Source of the DNA: Streptomyces sp. R33
Lineage (GTDB): Bacteria > Actinomycetota > Actinomycetes > Streptomycetales > Streptomycetaceae
NCBI RefSeq assembly: GCF_041200175.1
Contig: NZ_CP165727.1
Location: forward strand, 2,728,001-2,792,000
Reading direction: 5' to 3'
DNA: 64,000 bases
Every line of letters begins with the position of its first letter. Positions within the stretch are counted from its first letter, which is position 1. A program made the position numbers and the translations under genes. The notes beneath the pieces were generated by a model, which searched no databases, was not told the DNA's origin, and worked only from the letters and a program-made list of their open reading frames with translations. Shown here one piece after another: positions 9,285-17,275 of this stretch.

Positions 9285-9890
9285 TCATACAGTCCAGGAC
9301 GATTCGAGGTCGACGACGTCACCGGTGAGGGCTTCCACGTCGGCCTCGGTCTGGGCGCGCAGCGAGAGCCGCTCGACCCGTTCCTGACGGTACTTGCCGT
9401 GTTCGGCGGCGGCGTGCCACATCGACAGCACGAGGAACTCCCGGCCCGGCGCCTCCCCGAAGAGGCCCCGGATCATTCCGGGTGAGCCGGCCATGGCGGG
9501 GTTCCACACCTTCTCCTGCATGAGCGCGAAGTGGTCCACGCGGCCTTCCCGCACCCGGGTGTGGGCGACGCGCACGACGTCCGCGTCGGTGAACCGCGGC
9601 TCGAAGCCGGTCTTCACGTCGAAGCGGTGGTCGAAGAGCGTGACCCGGGCGTTGGTGTACGTACCCGTCTGGGCCGCGGCCAGCCGGTCGTACGACCGGG
9701 CCATGAAGGAGTCGTAGAAGGAACGGCTCTCCCAGAACGCAAAGACATGCGCGACCCCCTGCCTCCCCCGGCTCCAACCGCCACCCTGTCCCCGGAATCC
9801 CGGCTCGCCAGGCAGCCCCGCCCATTTGCGCTGCCCGCGCTCGAACCCGCGTCGGTCCGTCACCGTGCAGCGAATCCACTTGACCAGCAC
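9285..9890 (-). CDS. DUF4937 domain protein (YdbC-like)
   Basis: 201 residues from ATG 9890. It begins MLVKWIRCTVTDR and continues GQRKWAGLPGEPGF and AHVFAFWESRSFYDSFM. This pattern matches the DUF4937/YdbC group, small dimeric alpha+beta-barrel-like proteins related to antibiotic monooxygenase folds. A second related half follows from about residue 105 (VVRVAHTRVREGRVDHF, then LVLSMWHAAAEHGKY), suggesting an internal duplication of the fold. No signal peptide or metal motif is seen. Its role is unknown. It is separated from its neighbours by about 30-75 bp and reads in the same direction as them. Confidence 0.7.
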   Translation of the reverse strand: MLVKWIRCTVTDRRGFERGQRKWAGLPGEPGFRGQGGGWSRGRQGVAHVFAFWESRSFYDSFMARSYDRLAAAQTGTYTNARVTLFDHRFDVKTGFEPRFTDADVVRVAHTRVREGRVDHFALMQEKVWNPAMAGSPGMIRGLFGEAPGREFLVLSMWHAAAEHGKYRQERVERLSLRAQTEADVEALTGDVVDLESSWTV

Positions 9891-9922
9891 CGCGCCATCG
9901 TACGGGCCCGGCGCGGCCCCGG

Positions 9923-10762
9923 TCAGTCCCTATCGCGGTTGATCCGCTCCAGTTCCTCCGCATCCCGCCCGGACAGCCGAAGCCCGAACTCCCGGTCGAG
10001 CAGCGCGTGCAGCTCGTCGGGGGCCACGGACTGCCGCTCGACCCGCCCTTCGGGATACAGGCGGCTGAGCTCGCGCCCCACGAGCGCCCGGCGGACGGGA
10101 GCGCCCGGGTGCTGGACGACGACCTGCCCGACGAAGGCGGAGCGGGGGTGGGAGGAGCTGTAGTGGTTGAGCAGGACGTAGTCGACGGGGTAGTAGGGCT
10201 GAGGGGAGAACGCGTACAGGTCCCGCCAGGCTCCCTCGCGCAGCATGCACAGCACGAGGATCCCGTCGCCCTCCTCGCGGACGGCGTACGTCCACTCCCC
10301 CTGCACGACTTCGGCTCCGGGCCGCGCCAGCGGGACGGGCTCGCGGGGGCCCTGGTGGCCGAACCCGGCGTCGCACAGCCAGGGTTCCCCGTCGACGGCG
10401 GCGACGAGGACGGCGTGCGTCACCGCGAGCAGGGTGTCCCCCCGGGTGCGGTTGCGGGCGCCGCGCCCGGAGACGTCGAAGCCGATCCGCTCCAGGGCAG
10501 CGGCCAGCAGCGAGTTCTGCTCGTAGCAGTAGCCGCCGCGGCGGCCGTGCACGAGCTTGTCCTCCAGGGCCTTGACGCCCAGCTCGACGGGGCGGCCGAG
10601 CAGCACGTCCAGGTTCTCGAAGGTGATGGCGCCGGTGTGGGCCCGGTGCACTGCGTACAACGTCCCGAGGTCCGGCCGGAGTTCCCCGTCGTCCCCGACC
10701 GGCCCGTCGTAGCCGATCCGCGCCAGATAGGAATCGAGATCCAGCTGGTCACCGCTCCACAT
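9923..10762 (-). CDS. nat: Arylamine N-acetyltransferase
   Basis: 279-residue enzyme that moves an acyl group from acyl-CoA to arylamines or hydrazines; actinomycete relatives also close amide bonds in antibiotics. ATG 10762 is chosen because GGGGGAG precedes it. The catalytic triad is visible: Cys79 in RRGGYCYEQN, His116 in LLAVTHAVLV and Asp131 in WLCDAGFG. Length is normal. No biosynthetic genes surround it, so a housekeeping or xenobiotic role is more likely than antibiotic tailoring. It reads with the DUF4937 gene, which begins 33 bp after its stop. Confidence 0.92.
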   Translation of the reverse strand: MWSGDQLDLDSYLARIGYDGPVGDDGELRPDLGTLYAVHRAHTGAITFENLDVLLGRPVELGVKALEDKLVHGRRGGYCYEQNSLLAAALERIGFDVSGRGARNRTRGDTLLAVTHAVLVAAVDGEPWLCDAGFGHQGPREPVPLARPGAEVVQGEWTYAVREEGDGILVLCMLREGAWRDLYAFSPQPYYPVDYVLLNHYSSSHPRSAFVGQVVVQHPGAPVRRALVGRELSRLYPEGRVERQSVAPDELHALLDREFGLRLSGRDAEELERINRDRD

Positions 10763-10860
10763 GTCTCCCCCGCTCCGCCGTCCGACCCGCGGGCACCAGC
10801 CGGCCCCGCTCCGCCCAATGATCACCACGGCGGTCCCGCACGCCAACCCCACCCCACGCC

Positions 10861-10890
10861 GAAGGGGACCGGCATCGGCCGGTCCCCTTC
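10861..10890. terminator. Strong hairpin, probable terminator
   Basis: Perfect 13-bp inverted repeat GAAGGGGACCGGC-ATCG-GCCGGTCCCCTTC. On the minus strand it lies 74 bp past the stop of the hypothetical gene at 10964 and upstream of the acetyltransferase gene, so it most likely ends the accessory gene's transcript. Confidence 0.75.
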
Positions 10891-10963
10891 GTGAACTGCT
10901 GGTCAGCTACCCGTGCGGGCTACGCCCGGTGTACTGGCGGAGATCACTTATTCCTGGCGTGCG

Positions 10964-12082
10964 CTATTCCTCGACATCCGGCTCTCGATCGGGGAACGCA
11001 CGCAGCCTCAGCTGTGGCGCCCTGTGGTCGGCGAGCCACCGCATCCGGTTGTCATCCGCCTTGAAGCCGGCGCGTGCGGTCTGGGTCCACTCTTCTCGGT
11101 CGAGGATTTCGAGGTACGTCGCCCGGAGCGCTTCTTGCTGGGCCTTGGTGCACCCCGCAGCCTTGGGAGGCTGCGTAGTCAGGTGCTGAGCGAGCACTGC
11201 GATCGTGAAGTAGCGCTCGGTGGTCGGGCCGAGCGAACCCACATGGCGAGCATGAGCTTCCAGGACCACTCCCGAATGGGGGTAGTGAGCGAGGGTGAGG
11301 CCCATACCCCCGCAATCGCTCATCAGATGGAGTAGCCGACCGATGTGGTCGACCATCTCGCTGTCAGTCTCGAGGTCTGCAAGCGCCTCATGGAGTCTGG
11401 CGACTGTGGCGACCTTGCCGGCGAAGTACCCGTTGAGGAAGTCGCCGTCGCAGGCCCTGCGAAGCAGCCATGGTCGGGCAGTTGGGTCGTCGAGTCTGCA
11501 GAGAGCTTCAACGACGTAGACGCGTCCCCAGCCGGTGACTCGCTCGGCAAGCCAGAGCAGGGCCTCGACTCCTGCTGGCTGACTCTCGAAAGCATGCGCC
11601 GCCAGTGGACCGAAGCGGTTGGAGAGCAGCCCGATCGTTTGAATCAACGGGATGTCGTCGGCTGTTCCCACGGCAGCGACCAGGGCCAGCCCAACGGTGA
11701 CCGAACATCGGTCGGTGCCATGTCGGACCAGCCAGCGGCCAGTTTGGCGAACGCGTTCTCTGTCCGCCCGCTCAGCCGCGGCGGCGATGTGCTCGTTGGG
11801 ATGAATCGGGATGTAGACGTCGTGGAAGGCATCGGCCAATTCGCCGGGAAGGGCAGAGGCCCGCGCGAAATGTGCGTCGAGGACGAGCGCCGCGTCCTTG
11901 CCGGCCAAGTGCCGGTCCTCAGGTGCGCGCGGGCCCTTTCGATGACGGTGCAAGCCTTCGTCGGGATACGGTTCCCCGTCGCGATGAAGCGGCTCTCCGG
12001 GAACCAGCTGGTGTAGCCGGAGCGCGTGGTCGAACAGTGTTGTCGGTGATCCGGGCAGTCCTGTCCCGGTCGTCTCGCTCAT
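10964..12082 (-). CDS. Lower-GC hypothetical protein, alpha-solenoid-like
   Basis: 372 residues from ATG 12082 (MSETTGTGL). The gene has visibly lower GC and far more A/T-ending codons than its neighbours, so it looks acquired. The first 70 residues are His/Arg-rich and polar. From about residue 80 the protein is mostly helical, with repeated units of two helices (for example DIPLIQTIGLLSNRFGPLAA, VEALLWLAERVTGWGRVYVV, then PWLLRRACDGDFLNGY) that recall HEAT-type repeats. No catalytic motif, signal peptide or membrane helix is seen. It sits alone between hairpins at 10861 and 12211, wedged between two core blocks. The function is unknown. Confidence 0.7.
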   Translation of the reverse strand: MSETTGTGLPGSPTTLFDHALRLHQLVPGEPLHRDGEPYPDEGLHRHRKGPRAPEDRHLAGKDAALVLDAHFARASALPGELADAFHDVYIPIHPNEHIAAAAERADRERVRQTGRWLVRHGTDRCSVTVGLALVAAVGTADDIPLIQTIGLLSNRFGPLAAHAFESQPAGVEALLWLAERVTGWGRVYVVEALCRLDDPTARPWLLRRACDGDFLNGYFAGKVATVARLHEALADLETDSEMVDHIGRLLHLMSDCGGMGLTLAHYPHSGVVLEAHARHVGSLGPTTERYFTIAVLAQHLTTQPPKAAGCTKAQQEALRATYLEILDREEWTQTARAGFKADDNRMRWLADHRAPQLRLRAFPDREPDVEE

Positions 12083-12210
12083 CGGCGGACGGAGGACTCG
12101 ATTCTCTTGATCATGGCCCGGAGCATGTCACGACAGCCGCCGCCGAAACAAGCCCCAGACGCGGCGACTCGTGGCACCAGGCACAAAAGTCACGCGTCCC
12201 GCGCATCAAA

Positions 12211-12242
12211 GGCGGTGGAGCCGCCAGGCCGACTCCACCGCC
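12211..12242. terminator. Hairpin upstream of the accessory gene
   Basis: Inverted repeat GGCGGTGGAG-N12-CTCCACCGCC. It may be a second terminator after nrdJ or a remnant of the junction where the accessory gene entered. Confidence 0.45.
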
Positions 12243-12293
12243 GTGACCAGGTAGTTTGCGTCTGCGCGGGGCCCAGAAGGGGGTCCGACGACA

Positions 12294-12326
12294 GAGAGGG
12301 AGCCGCCCAGGGGGCGGCTCCCTCTC
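12294..12326 (-). terminator. nrdJ terminator
   Basis: Perfect 14-bp inverted repeat GAGAGGGAGCCGCC-CAGGG-GGCGGCTCCCTCTC, located 67 bp after the nrdJ stop in its direction of transcription. Confidence 0.85.
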
Positions 12327-12392
12327 TCACCTGCCGGTCAACGACCTCAGCAAGGGATGCTCAATGATGCATCGGATGCAATTCCGCTCGTT

Positions 12393-15281
12393 TCAGCTGC
12401 AGCCGCTGGTCGAGCCGCAGCCCTCACAGATGTAGCAGGAGCCTGCGCGCTGCATCTTCGTACCGCACGAGAAGCAGAGCGGGGCGTCGGCGGAGACGCC
12501 GAGCTGCATCTCGACCAGTTCGGCGTTGGAGTGCGCCGTCTTCGGGGTCTGGACCTCGACGACCGCGGCCGGCTTCGGGGCTGCCGGGACGGCGGCCAGC
12601 GGCGCCGACTGGGCCAGGGACTCCGTGTCGAGCTCGTCCTCGAGCGGCTCGTACGAGCCGGTGTCCAGGTGGCGCTGACGCTCCTCGGCGGTGTGGATGC
12701 CGAGCGCCGAGCGGGTCTCGAAGGGCAGGAAGTCGAGCGCCAGGCGGCGGAAGATGTAGTCGACGATCGACTGCGCCATCCGCACGTCCGGGTCGTCCGT
12801 CATGCCGGCCGGCTCGAAGCGCATGTTCGTGAACTTCGAGACGTACGTCTCCAGCGGCACGCCGTACTGCAGACCGACCGAGACGGCGATCGAGAAGGCG
12901 TCCATCATGCCCGCGAGGGTCGAACCCTGCTTGGACATCTTCAGGAAGACCTCGCCCAGGCCGTCGTCCGGGTAGGAGTTCGCGGTCATGTAGCCCTCGG
13001 CGCCACCGACCGTGAAGGAGGTGGTGATGCCCGGGCGGCCCTTGGGGAGGCGCTTGCGGACCGGACGGTACTCGATGACCTTCTCGACGGCCGCGCGGAT
13101 GGTGTCCTCCGCCTTGGCGGTGACCTCCTCCTTCTCCTCTTCCTTCTTCTTCGCGGAGAGGGGCTGGCCGACCTTGCAGTTGTCGCGGTAGATCGCGAGC
13201 GCCTTGACGCCCATCTTCCACGCCTCGAAGTAGATCTCCTCGATCTCCTCGACGGTCGCCGACTCCGGCATGTTGACCGTCTTGGAGATCGCGCCGGAGA
13301 TCCAGGGCTGGATCGCGGCCATCATCCGGACGTGGCCCATCGGGGAGATGGAACGCTCGCCCATCGCGCAGTCGAAGATCGAGTAGTGCTCGGTCTTCAG
13401 GCCCGGGGCATCGACGACCACGCCGTGCTCGGCGATGTGGGCGACGATCGCCTCGATCTGCTCCTCCTGGTAGCCCAGGCGGCGCAGGGCCTGCGGGACG
13501 GTGCCGTTGACGATCTGCATCGAGCCGCCGCCGACGAGCTTCTTGAACTTGACCAGGGCCAGGTCCGGCTCGACACCCGTGGTGTCGCAGGACATCGCGA
13601 GACCGATGGTGCCGGTCGGCGCGAGGACGGAGGCCTGGGAGTTGCGGAAGCCGTTCTTCTCGCCGAGGCGCAGGACGTCCTGCCAGGCCTCGGTGGCCGC
13701 GGCCCAGATCGAGTTGTCCAGGTCGTCGGTGCGCGGCGCGGCGCCGTTGGCGTCGGCGTGCTGCTTCATGACGCGCTTGTGCGCGTCGGCGTTGCGGGCG
13801 TAGCCGTCGTACGGGCCGACGATGGCGGCCAGCTCGGCGGAGCGCTTGTACGCGGTGCCGGTCATCAGCGAGGTGATCGACGCGGCGAGGGTGCGGCCGC
13901 CGTCCGAGTCGTACGCGTGGCCGGTCGCCATCAGCAGGGCGCCGAGGTTGGCGTAGCCGATGCCCAGCTGGCGGAAGGCGCGGGTGTTCTCGCCGATCTT
14001 CTGCGTCGGGAAGTCCGCGAAACAGATCGAGATGTCCATCGCGGTGATGACGAGCTCGACGACCTTGGCGAAGCGCTCGGCGTCGAAGGACTGGTTGCCC
14101 TTGCCGTCGTCGTTCAGGAACTTCATCAGGTTCAACGAGGCGAGGTTGCAGGACGTGTTGTCCAGGTGCATGTACTCGCTGCACGGGTTGGACGCGGTGA
14201 TGCGGCCGGACTCGGGGCAGGTGTGCCAGTTGTTGATCACACCGTCGTACTGGATGCCCGGGTCGGCGCAGGCCCACGCGGCCTCGGCCAGCTTGCGGAA
14301 GAGCGCCTTGGCGTCGACCTTCTCGATGACCTCGCCGGTCATGCGGGCGCGCAGGCCGAACTCGGTGCCGTTCTCGACGGCCGTCATGAACTCGTCGTTC
14401 ACGCGGACGGAGTTGTTGGCGTTCTGGTACTGGACGGACGTGATGTCGTCGCCGCCCAGGTCCATGTCGAAGCCCGCGTCGCGCAGGGCGCGGATCTTCT
14501 CCTCTTCCTTCACCTTGGTGGCGATGAAGTCCTCGACGTCCGGGTGGTCCACGTCCAGGACGACCATCTTGGCCGCGCGGCGGGTGGCACCGCCCGACTT
14601 GATCGTTCCCGCGGACGCGTCGGCGCCGCGCATGAAGGAGACAGGACCGGAGGCGTTGCCGCCGGAGGAGAGGAGCTCCTTGGAGGAGCGGATGCGGGAG
14701 AGGTTCAGGCCGGCGCCGGAGCCGCCCTTGAAGATCATGCCCTCTTCCTTGTACCAGTCGAGGATCGACTCCATGGAGTCGTCGACGGCCAGGATGAAGC
14801 AGGCGGAGACCTGCTGCGGCTGGGGCGTGCCGACGTTGAACCACACCGGGGAGTTGAAGCTGAAGATCTGGTGCAGGAGGGCGTAGGTCAGCTCGTGCTC
14901 GAAGATCTCCGCGTCGGCGGGGGACGCGAAGTAGTCGTAGTCCTCGCCGGCCTTCGTGTACGTCTTCACGATGCGGTCGATCAGCTGCTTCAGACCGGTC
15001 TCGCGCTGCGGAGTGCCGACGGCCCCGCGGAAGTACTTGCTGGTGACGATGTTGACCGCGTTCACCGACCAGAAGTCGGGGAACTCGACGCCACGCTGCT
15101 CGAAGTTCACCGAGCCGTCGCGCCAGTTGGTCATGACGACGTCACGGCGCTCCCAGCTCACCTCGTCGTACGGGTGCACGCCGGGGGTGGTGTGGATGCG
15201 CTCGATCCGAAGGCCGCTCTTGGCAGTCTTGGTCCCCTTGGCGCGGGAACCTCGTGCCGAGCCGCTCGCCGTCTCTGTCAT
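12393..15281 (-). CDS. nrdJ: Class II (adenosylcobalamin-dependent) ribonucleotide reductase
   Basis: 962-residue vitamin B12-dependent reductase that makes deoxyribonucleotides with or without oxygen. ATG 15281 is chosen because GGAGGA lies 6 nt upstream (MTETASGSARG). Family features include the substrate-site block FNSPVWFNVG, the cysteine of NPCSEYMHLDNTSCNLASLN and the PTGTIGLAMSCDTTG segment. Near the C-terminus is a zinc-ribbon-like pair, CFSCGTKM and CYICEGCGSTSGC, which supplies the shuttle cysteines and metal site typical of actinobacterial NrdJ. It is the second gene of the nrdR-nrdJ operon, 128 bp after nrdR. Control is expected from NrdR boxes upstream of nrdR. I see no B12 riboswitch here. 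Confidence 0.97.
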   Translation of the reverse strand: MTETASGSARGSRAKGTKTAKSGLRIERIHTTPGVHPYDEVSWERRDVVMTNWRDGSVNFEQRGVEFPDFWSVNAVNIVTSKYFRGAVGTPQRETGLKQLIDRIVKTYTKAGEDYDYFASPADAEIFEHELTYALLHQIFSFNSPVWFNVGTPQPQQVSACFILAVDDSMESILDWYKEEGMIFKGGSGAGLNLSRIRSSKELLSSGGNASGPVSFMRGADASAGTIKSGGATRRAAKMVVLDVDHPDVEDFIATKVKEEEKIRALRDAGFDMDLGGDDITSVQYQNANNSVRVNDEFMTAVENGTEFGLRARMTGEVIEKVDAKALFRKLAEAAWACADPGIQYDGVINNWHTCPESGRITASNPCSEYMHLDNTSCNLASLNLMKFLNDDGKGNQSFDAERFAKVVELVITAMDISICFADFPTQKIGENTRAFRQLGIGYANLGALLMATGHAYDSDGGRTLAASITSLMTGTAYKRSAELAAIVGPYDGYARNADAHKRVMKQHADANGAAPRTDDLDNSIWAAATEAWQDVLRLGEKNGFRNSQASVLAPTGTIGLAMSCDTTGVEPDLALVKFKKLVGGGSMQIVNGTVPQALRRLGYQEEQIEAIVAHIAEHGVVVDAPGLKTEHYSIFDCAMGERSISPMGHVRMMAAIQPWISGAISKTVNMPESATVEEIEEIYFEAWKMGVKALAIYRDNCKVGQPLSAKKKEEEKEEVTAKAEDTIRAAVEKVIEYRPVRKRLPKGRPGITTSFTVGGAEGYMTANSYPDDGLGEVFLKMSKQGSTLAGMMDAFSIAVSVGLQYGVPLETYVSKFTNMRFEPAGMTDDPDVRMAQSIVDYIFRRLALDFLPFETRSALGIHTAEERQRHLDTGSYEPLEDELDTESLAQSAPLAAVPAAPKPAAVVEVQTPKTAHSNAELVEMQLGVSADAPLCFSCGTKMQRAGSCYICEGCGSTSGCS

Positions 15282-15409
15282 GCCGCTTCCTCCCATATGC
15301 GGGCAAAAACGCCCTAAAGTGCCAGCGTTATTCCGCGGCACGGTCTGTCTTGTATCTACGTTTCTTCGCCTGATCTGTCCGGGAGGCCGCGCTGCGCTGC
15401 GGCCCCCGC

Positions 15410-15922
15410 TCAGTCGGCGGCGGAGGCGGGCACGGGGACCGGGACGGTCCCGCGGGGCTCGCACTCTTCGGGATGAGGCCGTGGCACGCGGAGTTCCGCG
15501 ATGGCGGTCTCGAAGTCTTCGAGTGTGTCGAACGCCTTGTAAACGGACGCGAACCGGAGGTACGCGACCAGGTCGAGCTCCTGCAACGGGCCGAGTATGG
15601 CCAGACCCACGTCATGGGTGGTCAGCTCGGCGCTTCCGGTGGCGCGCACCGCCTCCTCGACCCGCTGGCCGAGCTTGGCGAGGGCGTCCTCGGTGACCGG
15701 CCGCCCCTGGCACGCCTTGCGCACGCCGGAGATGACCTTGGTACGGCTGAAGGGTTCGGTCACCCCGCTGCGCTTGATCACCATCAGCGAGGCCGTCTCC
15801 ACCGTCGTGAAACGACGGGAGCAGTCGGGGCACTGACGGCGCCGACGGATCGACGTGCCGTCGTCCGTGGTGCGACTGTCGACGACGCGGCTGTCGGGGT
15901 GCCTGCAGAAGGGGCAGTGCAT
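15410..15922 (-). CDS. nrdR: Transcriptional repressor NrdR
   Basis: 170-residue regulator of ribonucleotide reductase genes. The N-terminal zinc ribbon is intact: CPFC at residues 3-6 and CPDC further on, separated by an RRRRQ stretch. It is followed by an ATP-cone domain ([26 protein letters not shown]) that senses ATP/dATP. The C-terminal 20 residues are a Pro/Glu-rich tail. ATG 15922 has GAGGGAACC directly upstream. It lies first in the operon with nrdJ and divergent from lexA. Two candidate NrdR boxes sit 136-182 bp upstream, consistent with autoregulation. Confidence 0.97.
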   Translation of the reverse strand: MHCPFCRHPDSRVVDSRTTDDGTSIRRRRQCPDCSRRFTTVETASLMVIKRSGVTEPFSRTKVISGVRKACQGRPVTEDALAKLGQRVEEAVRATGSAELTTHDVGLAILGPLQELDLVAYLRFASVYKAFDTLEDFETAIAELRVPRPHPEECEPRGTVPVPVPASAAD

Positions 15923-16057
15923 GGTTCCCTCACCCTCCCTCTTGGCACGACTGAATCACCTCACGAGGCCCCTGAACGACGGGGACCGAGTCCCTGTCGG
16001 GGGCTCGCGAAGCAGCCACCAGCATATGCGATGCCGAGGGCCTCGACGGACCGAGGA

Positions 16058-16073
16058 CCACAACTTCTGGGCG
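16058..16073. promoter_or_regulatory. NrdR-box candidate, proximal
   Basis: CCACAACTTCTGGGCG fits the NrdR pattern xCxCxAxA-TxTxGxGx at 6 of 8 fixed positions. It starts exactly 31 bp from the second box, the three-turn spacing expected for NrdR pairs. Confidence 0.5.
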
Positions 16074-16088
16074 GCAGCGCACATCCAA

Positions 16089-16104
16089 CCACTAGATCTT
16101 GGGT
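16089..16104. promoter_or_regulatory. NrdR-box candidate, distal
   Basis: CCACTAGATCTTGGGT fits the NrdR pattern at nearly all fixed positions and has a palindromic AGATCT centre. It is paired with the copy 31 bp away. Confidence 0.6.
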
Positions 16105-16315
16105 TGTGGTGGATTTGGTTCGTTCCGCGTGTCGCCGAGTCCGGTACCCGGACCCGGGCATTCCCGGTGCCACACTGGGCGCGGGACCGGAAGGCGGCGA
16201 TCCGACCGGGAAGGGTACCGTAAACAGCGGAGGCGGGACCGAACCCGCGTTCGGCAGACCGATCCTCTATACACCCCTTGATCTGACCACGCTGGACGAT
16301 CTGCGATTTTTCACT

Positions 16316-16329
16316 CGAACGTGTGTTTG
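16316..16329. promoter_or_regulatory. LexA (SOS) box upstream of lexA
   Basis: CGAAC-GTGT-GTTTG agrees with the actinobacterial SOS consensus CGAAC-N4-GTTYG. It lies 64 bp upstream of the lexA start, as expected for autorepression. Confidence 0.85.
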
Positions 16330-16392
16330 GCGCAACCTTTCGAAAGCTACTACCGTTGTCCAGCTAGGGAGAACATTTCGAGAGGGGCCGAC

Positions 16393-17184
16393 GTGACCAC
16401 CACCGCAGACAGTGCCACCATCACTGCCCAGAACCGCTCCCAGAGCCGACTCGAGCCGGTGCATCCCATGAATGACGCAAGCCTGAACCCGGAGGCGGAG
16501 CCCGTACGCCCCGCACGATCGCTGCCAGGTCGACCTCCAGGCATCCGCGCCGACAGCTCCGGGCTCACGGACCGGCAGCGGAGGGTCATCGAGGTCATTC
16601 GCGATTCGGTGCAGCGCCGGGGCTACCCGCCGTCGATGCGGGAGATCGGCCAGGCGGTCGGCCTGTCCAGCACGTCGTCGGTCGCGCACCAGCTGATGGC
16701 CCTCGAGCGCAAGGGCTTCCTGCGCCGGGACCCCCACCGCCCCCGGGCGTACGAGGTCCGCGGCTCCGACCAGCCCAGCTCGCAGCCCACGGACACCACC
16801 GGCAAGCCCGCCGCCTCGTACGTCCCCCTGGTCGGCCGGATCGCGGCCGGCGGCCCGATCCTCGCCGAGGAGTCGGTGGAGGACGTGTTCCCCCTCCCCC
16901 GCCAGCTCGTCGGTGACGGAGAGCTCTTCGTCCTCAAGGTCGTCGGCGACTCGATGATCGAGGCCGCCATCTGCGACGGCGACTGGGTCACGGTCCGTCG
17001 CCAGCCTGTCGCGGAGAACGGCGACATCGTGGCCGCGATGCTCGACGGCGAGGCCACGGTCAAGCGCTTCAAGCGCGAGGACGGCCATGTCTGGCTGCTC
17101 CCGCACAACGCCGCCTACCAGCCGATCCCCGGCGACGAGGCGACCATCCTCGGCAAGGTCGTCGCCGTACTGCGACGGGTCTGA
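16393..17184 (+). CDS. lexA: LexA repressor
   Basis: 263-residue SOS repressor and self-cleaving protease. GTG 16393 is preferred because GAGAGGGG lies just upstream; earlier in-frame starts overlap the LexA box. A 50-residue disordered lead is followed by the winged-helix domain ([16 protein letters not shown], then [22 protein letters not shown]). The S24 peptidase domain has the Ala-Gly cleavage site in GRIAAGGP, catalytic Ser in [11 protein letters not shown] and catalytic Lys in ATVKRFKRE. It is divergent from nrdR and convergent with the DinG-like helicase, ending in a hairpin terminator. RecA-stimulated autocleavage is expected from the intact motifs. Confidence 0.97.
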   Translation: MTTTADSATITAQNRSQSRLEPVHPMNDASLNPEAEPVRPARSLPGRPPGIRADSSGLTDRQRRVIEVIRDSVQRRGYPPSMREIGQAVGLSSTSSVAHQLMALERKGFLRRDPHRPRAYEVRGSDQPSSQPTDTTGKPAASYVPLVGRIAAGGPILAEESVEDVFPLPRQLVGDGELFVLKVVGDSMIEAAICDGDWVTVRRQPVAENGDIVAAMLDGEATVKRFKREDGHVWLLPHNAAYQPIPGDEATILGKVVAVLRRV

Positions 17185-17205
17185 CCCGCGTCGCTTCCCA
17201 GCCAG

Positions 17206-17236
17206 CCCCCGGGACCCACTGCGCCGGTCCCGGGGG
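17206..17236. terminator. lexA terminator
   Basis: 11-bp inverted repeat CCCCCGGGACC-N9-GGTCCCGGGGG followed by TTGTTT on the plus strand. It lies between the convergent lexA and helicase genes. Confidence 0.85.
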
Positions 17237-17275
17237 TTGTTTCGTATCCCGGGCCGGGCAGCGGAACCGCTCGGA

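Larger units (their letters stand above)
12083..12392. other. Gene-free stretch between nrdJ and the accessory gene
   Basis: 310 bp with no convincing gene. It contains two hairpins: the nrdJ terminator at 12294-12326 and a weaker one at 12211-12242 (GGCGGTGGAG / CTCCACCGCC). The part next to 12083 should hold the promoter of the accessory gene, but no clear -35/-10 pair stands out. Confidence 0.5.
15923..16392. other. Regulatory region between divergent nrdR and lexA
   Basis: 470 bp without a gene. It contains tandem NrdR-box candidates (16058-16073 and 16089-16104) toward nrdR and a LexA box (16316-16329) toward lexA. Confidence 0.7.

Noticed and set aside
10891..10963. tRNA-like or att-like sequence after the nat-side hairpin
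   Set aside because: No cloverleaf or conserved TPsiC-arm could be formed; it is simply the 3' region of the accessory gene.
12357..15317. 986-codon rightward frame opposite nrdJ
   Set aside because: It is a GC-rich antisense shadow of a certain gene and shows no known domain.
15282..15409. B12 riboswitch before nrdJ
   Set aside because: Only 128 bp and none of the conserved cobalamin-riboswitch boxes are visible; NrdJ uses B12 as cofactor, but control appears to be by NrdR.
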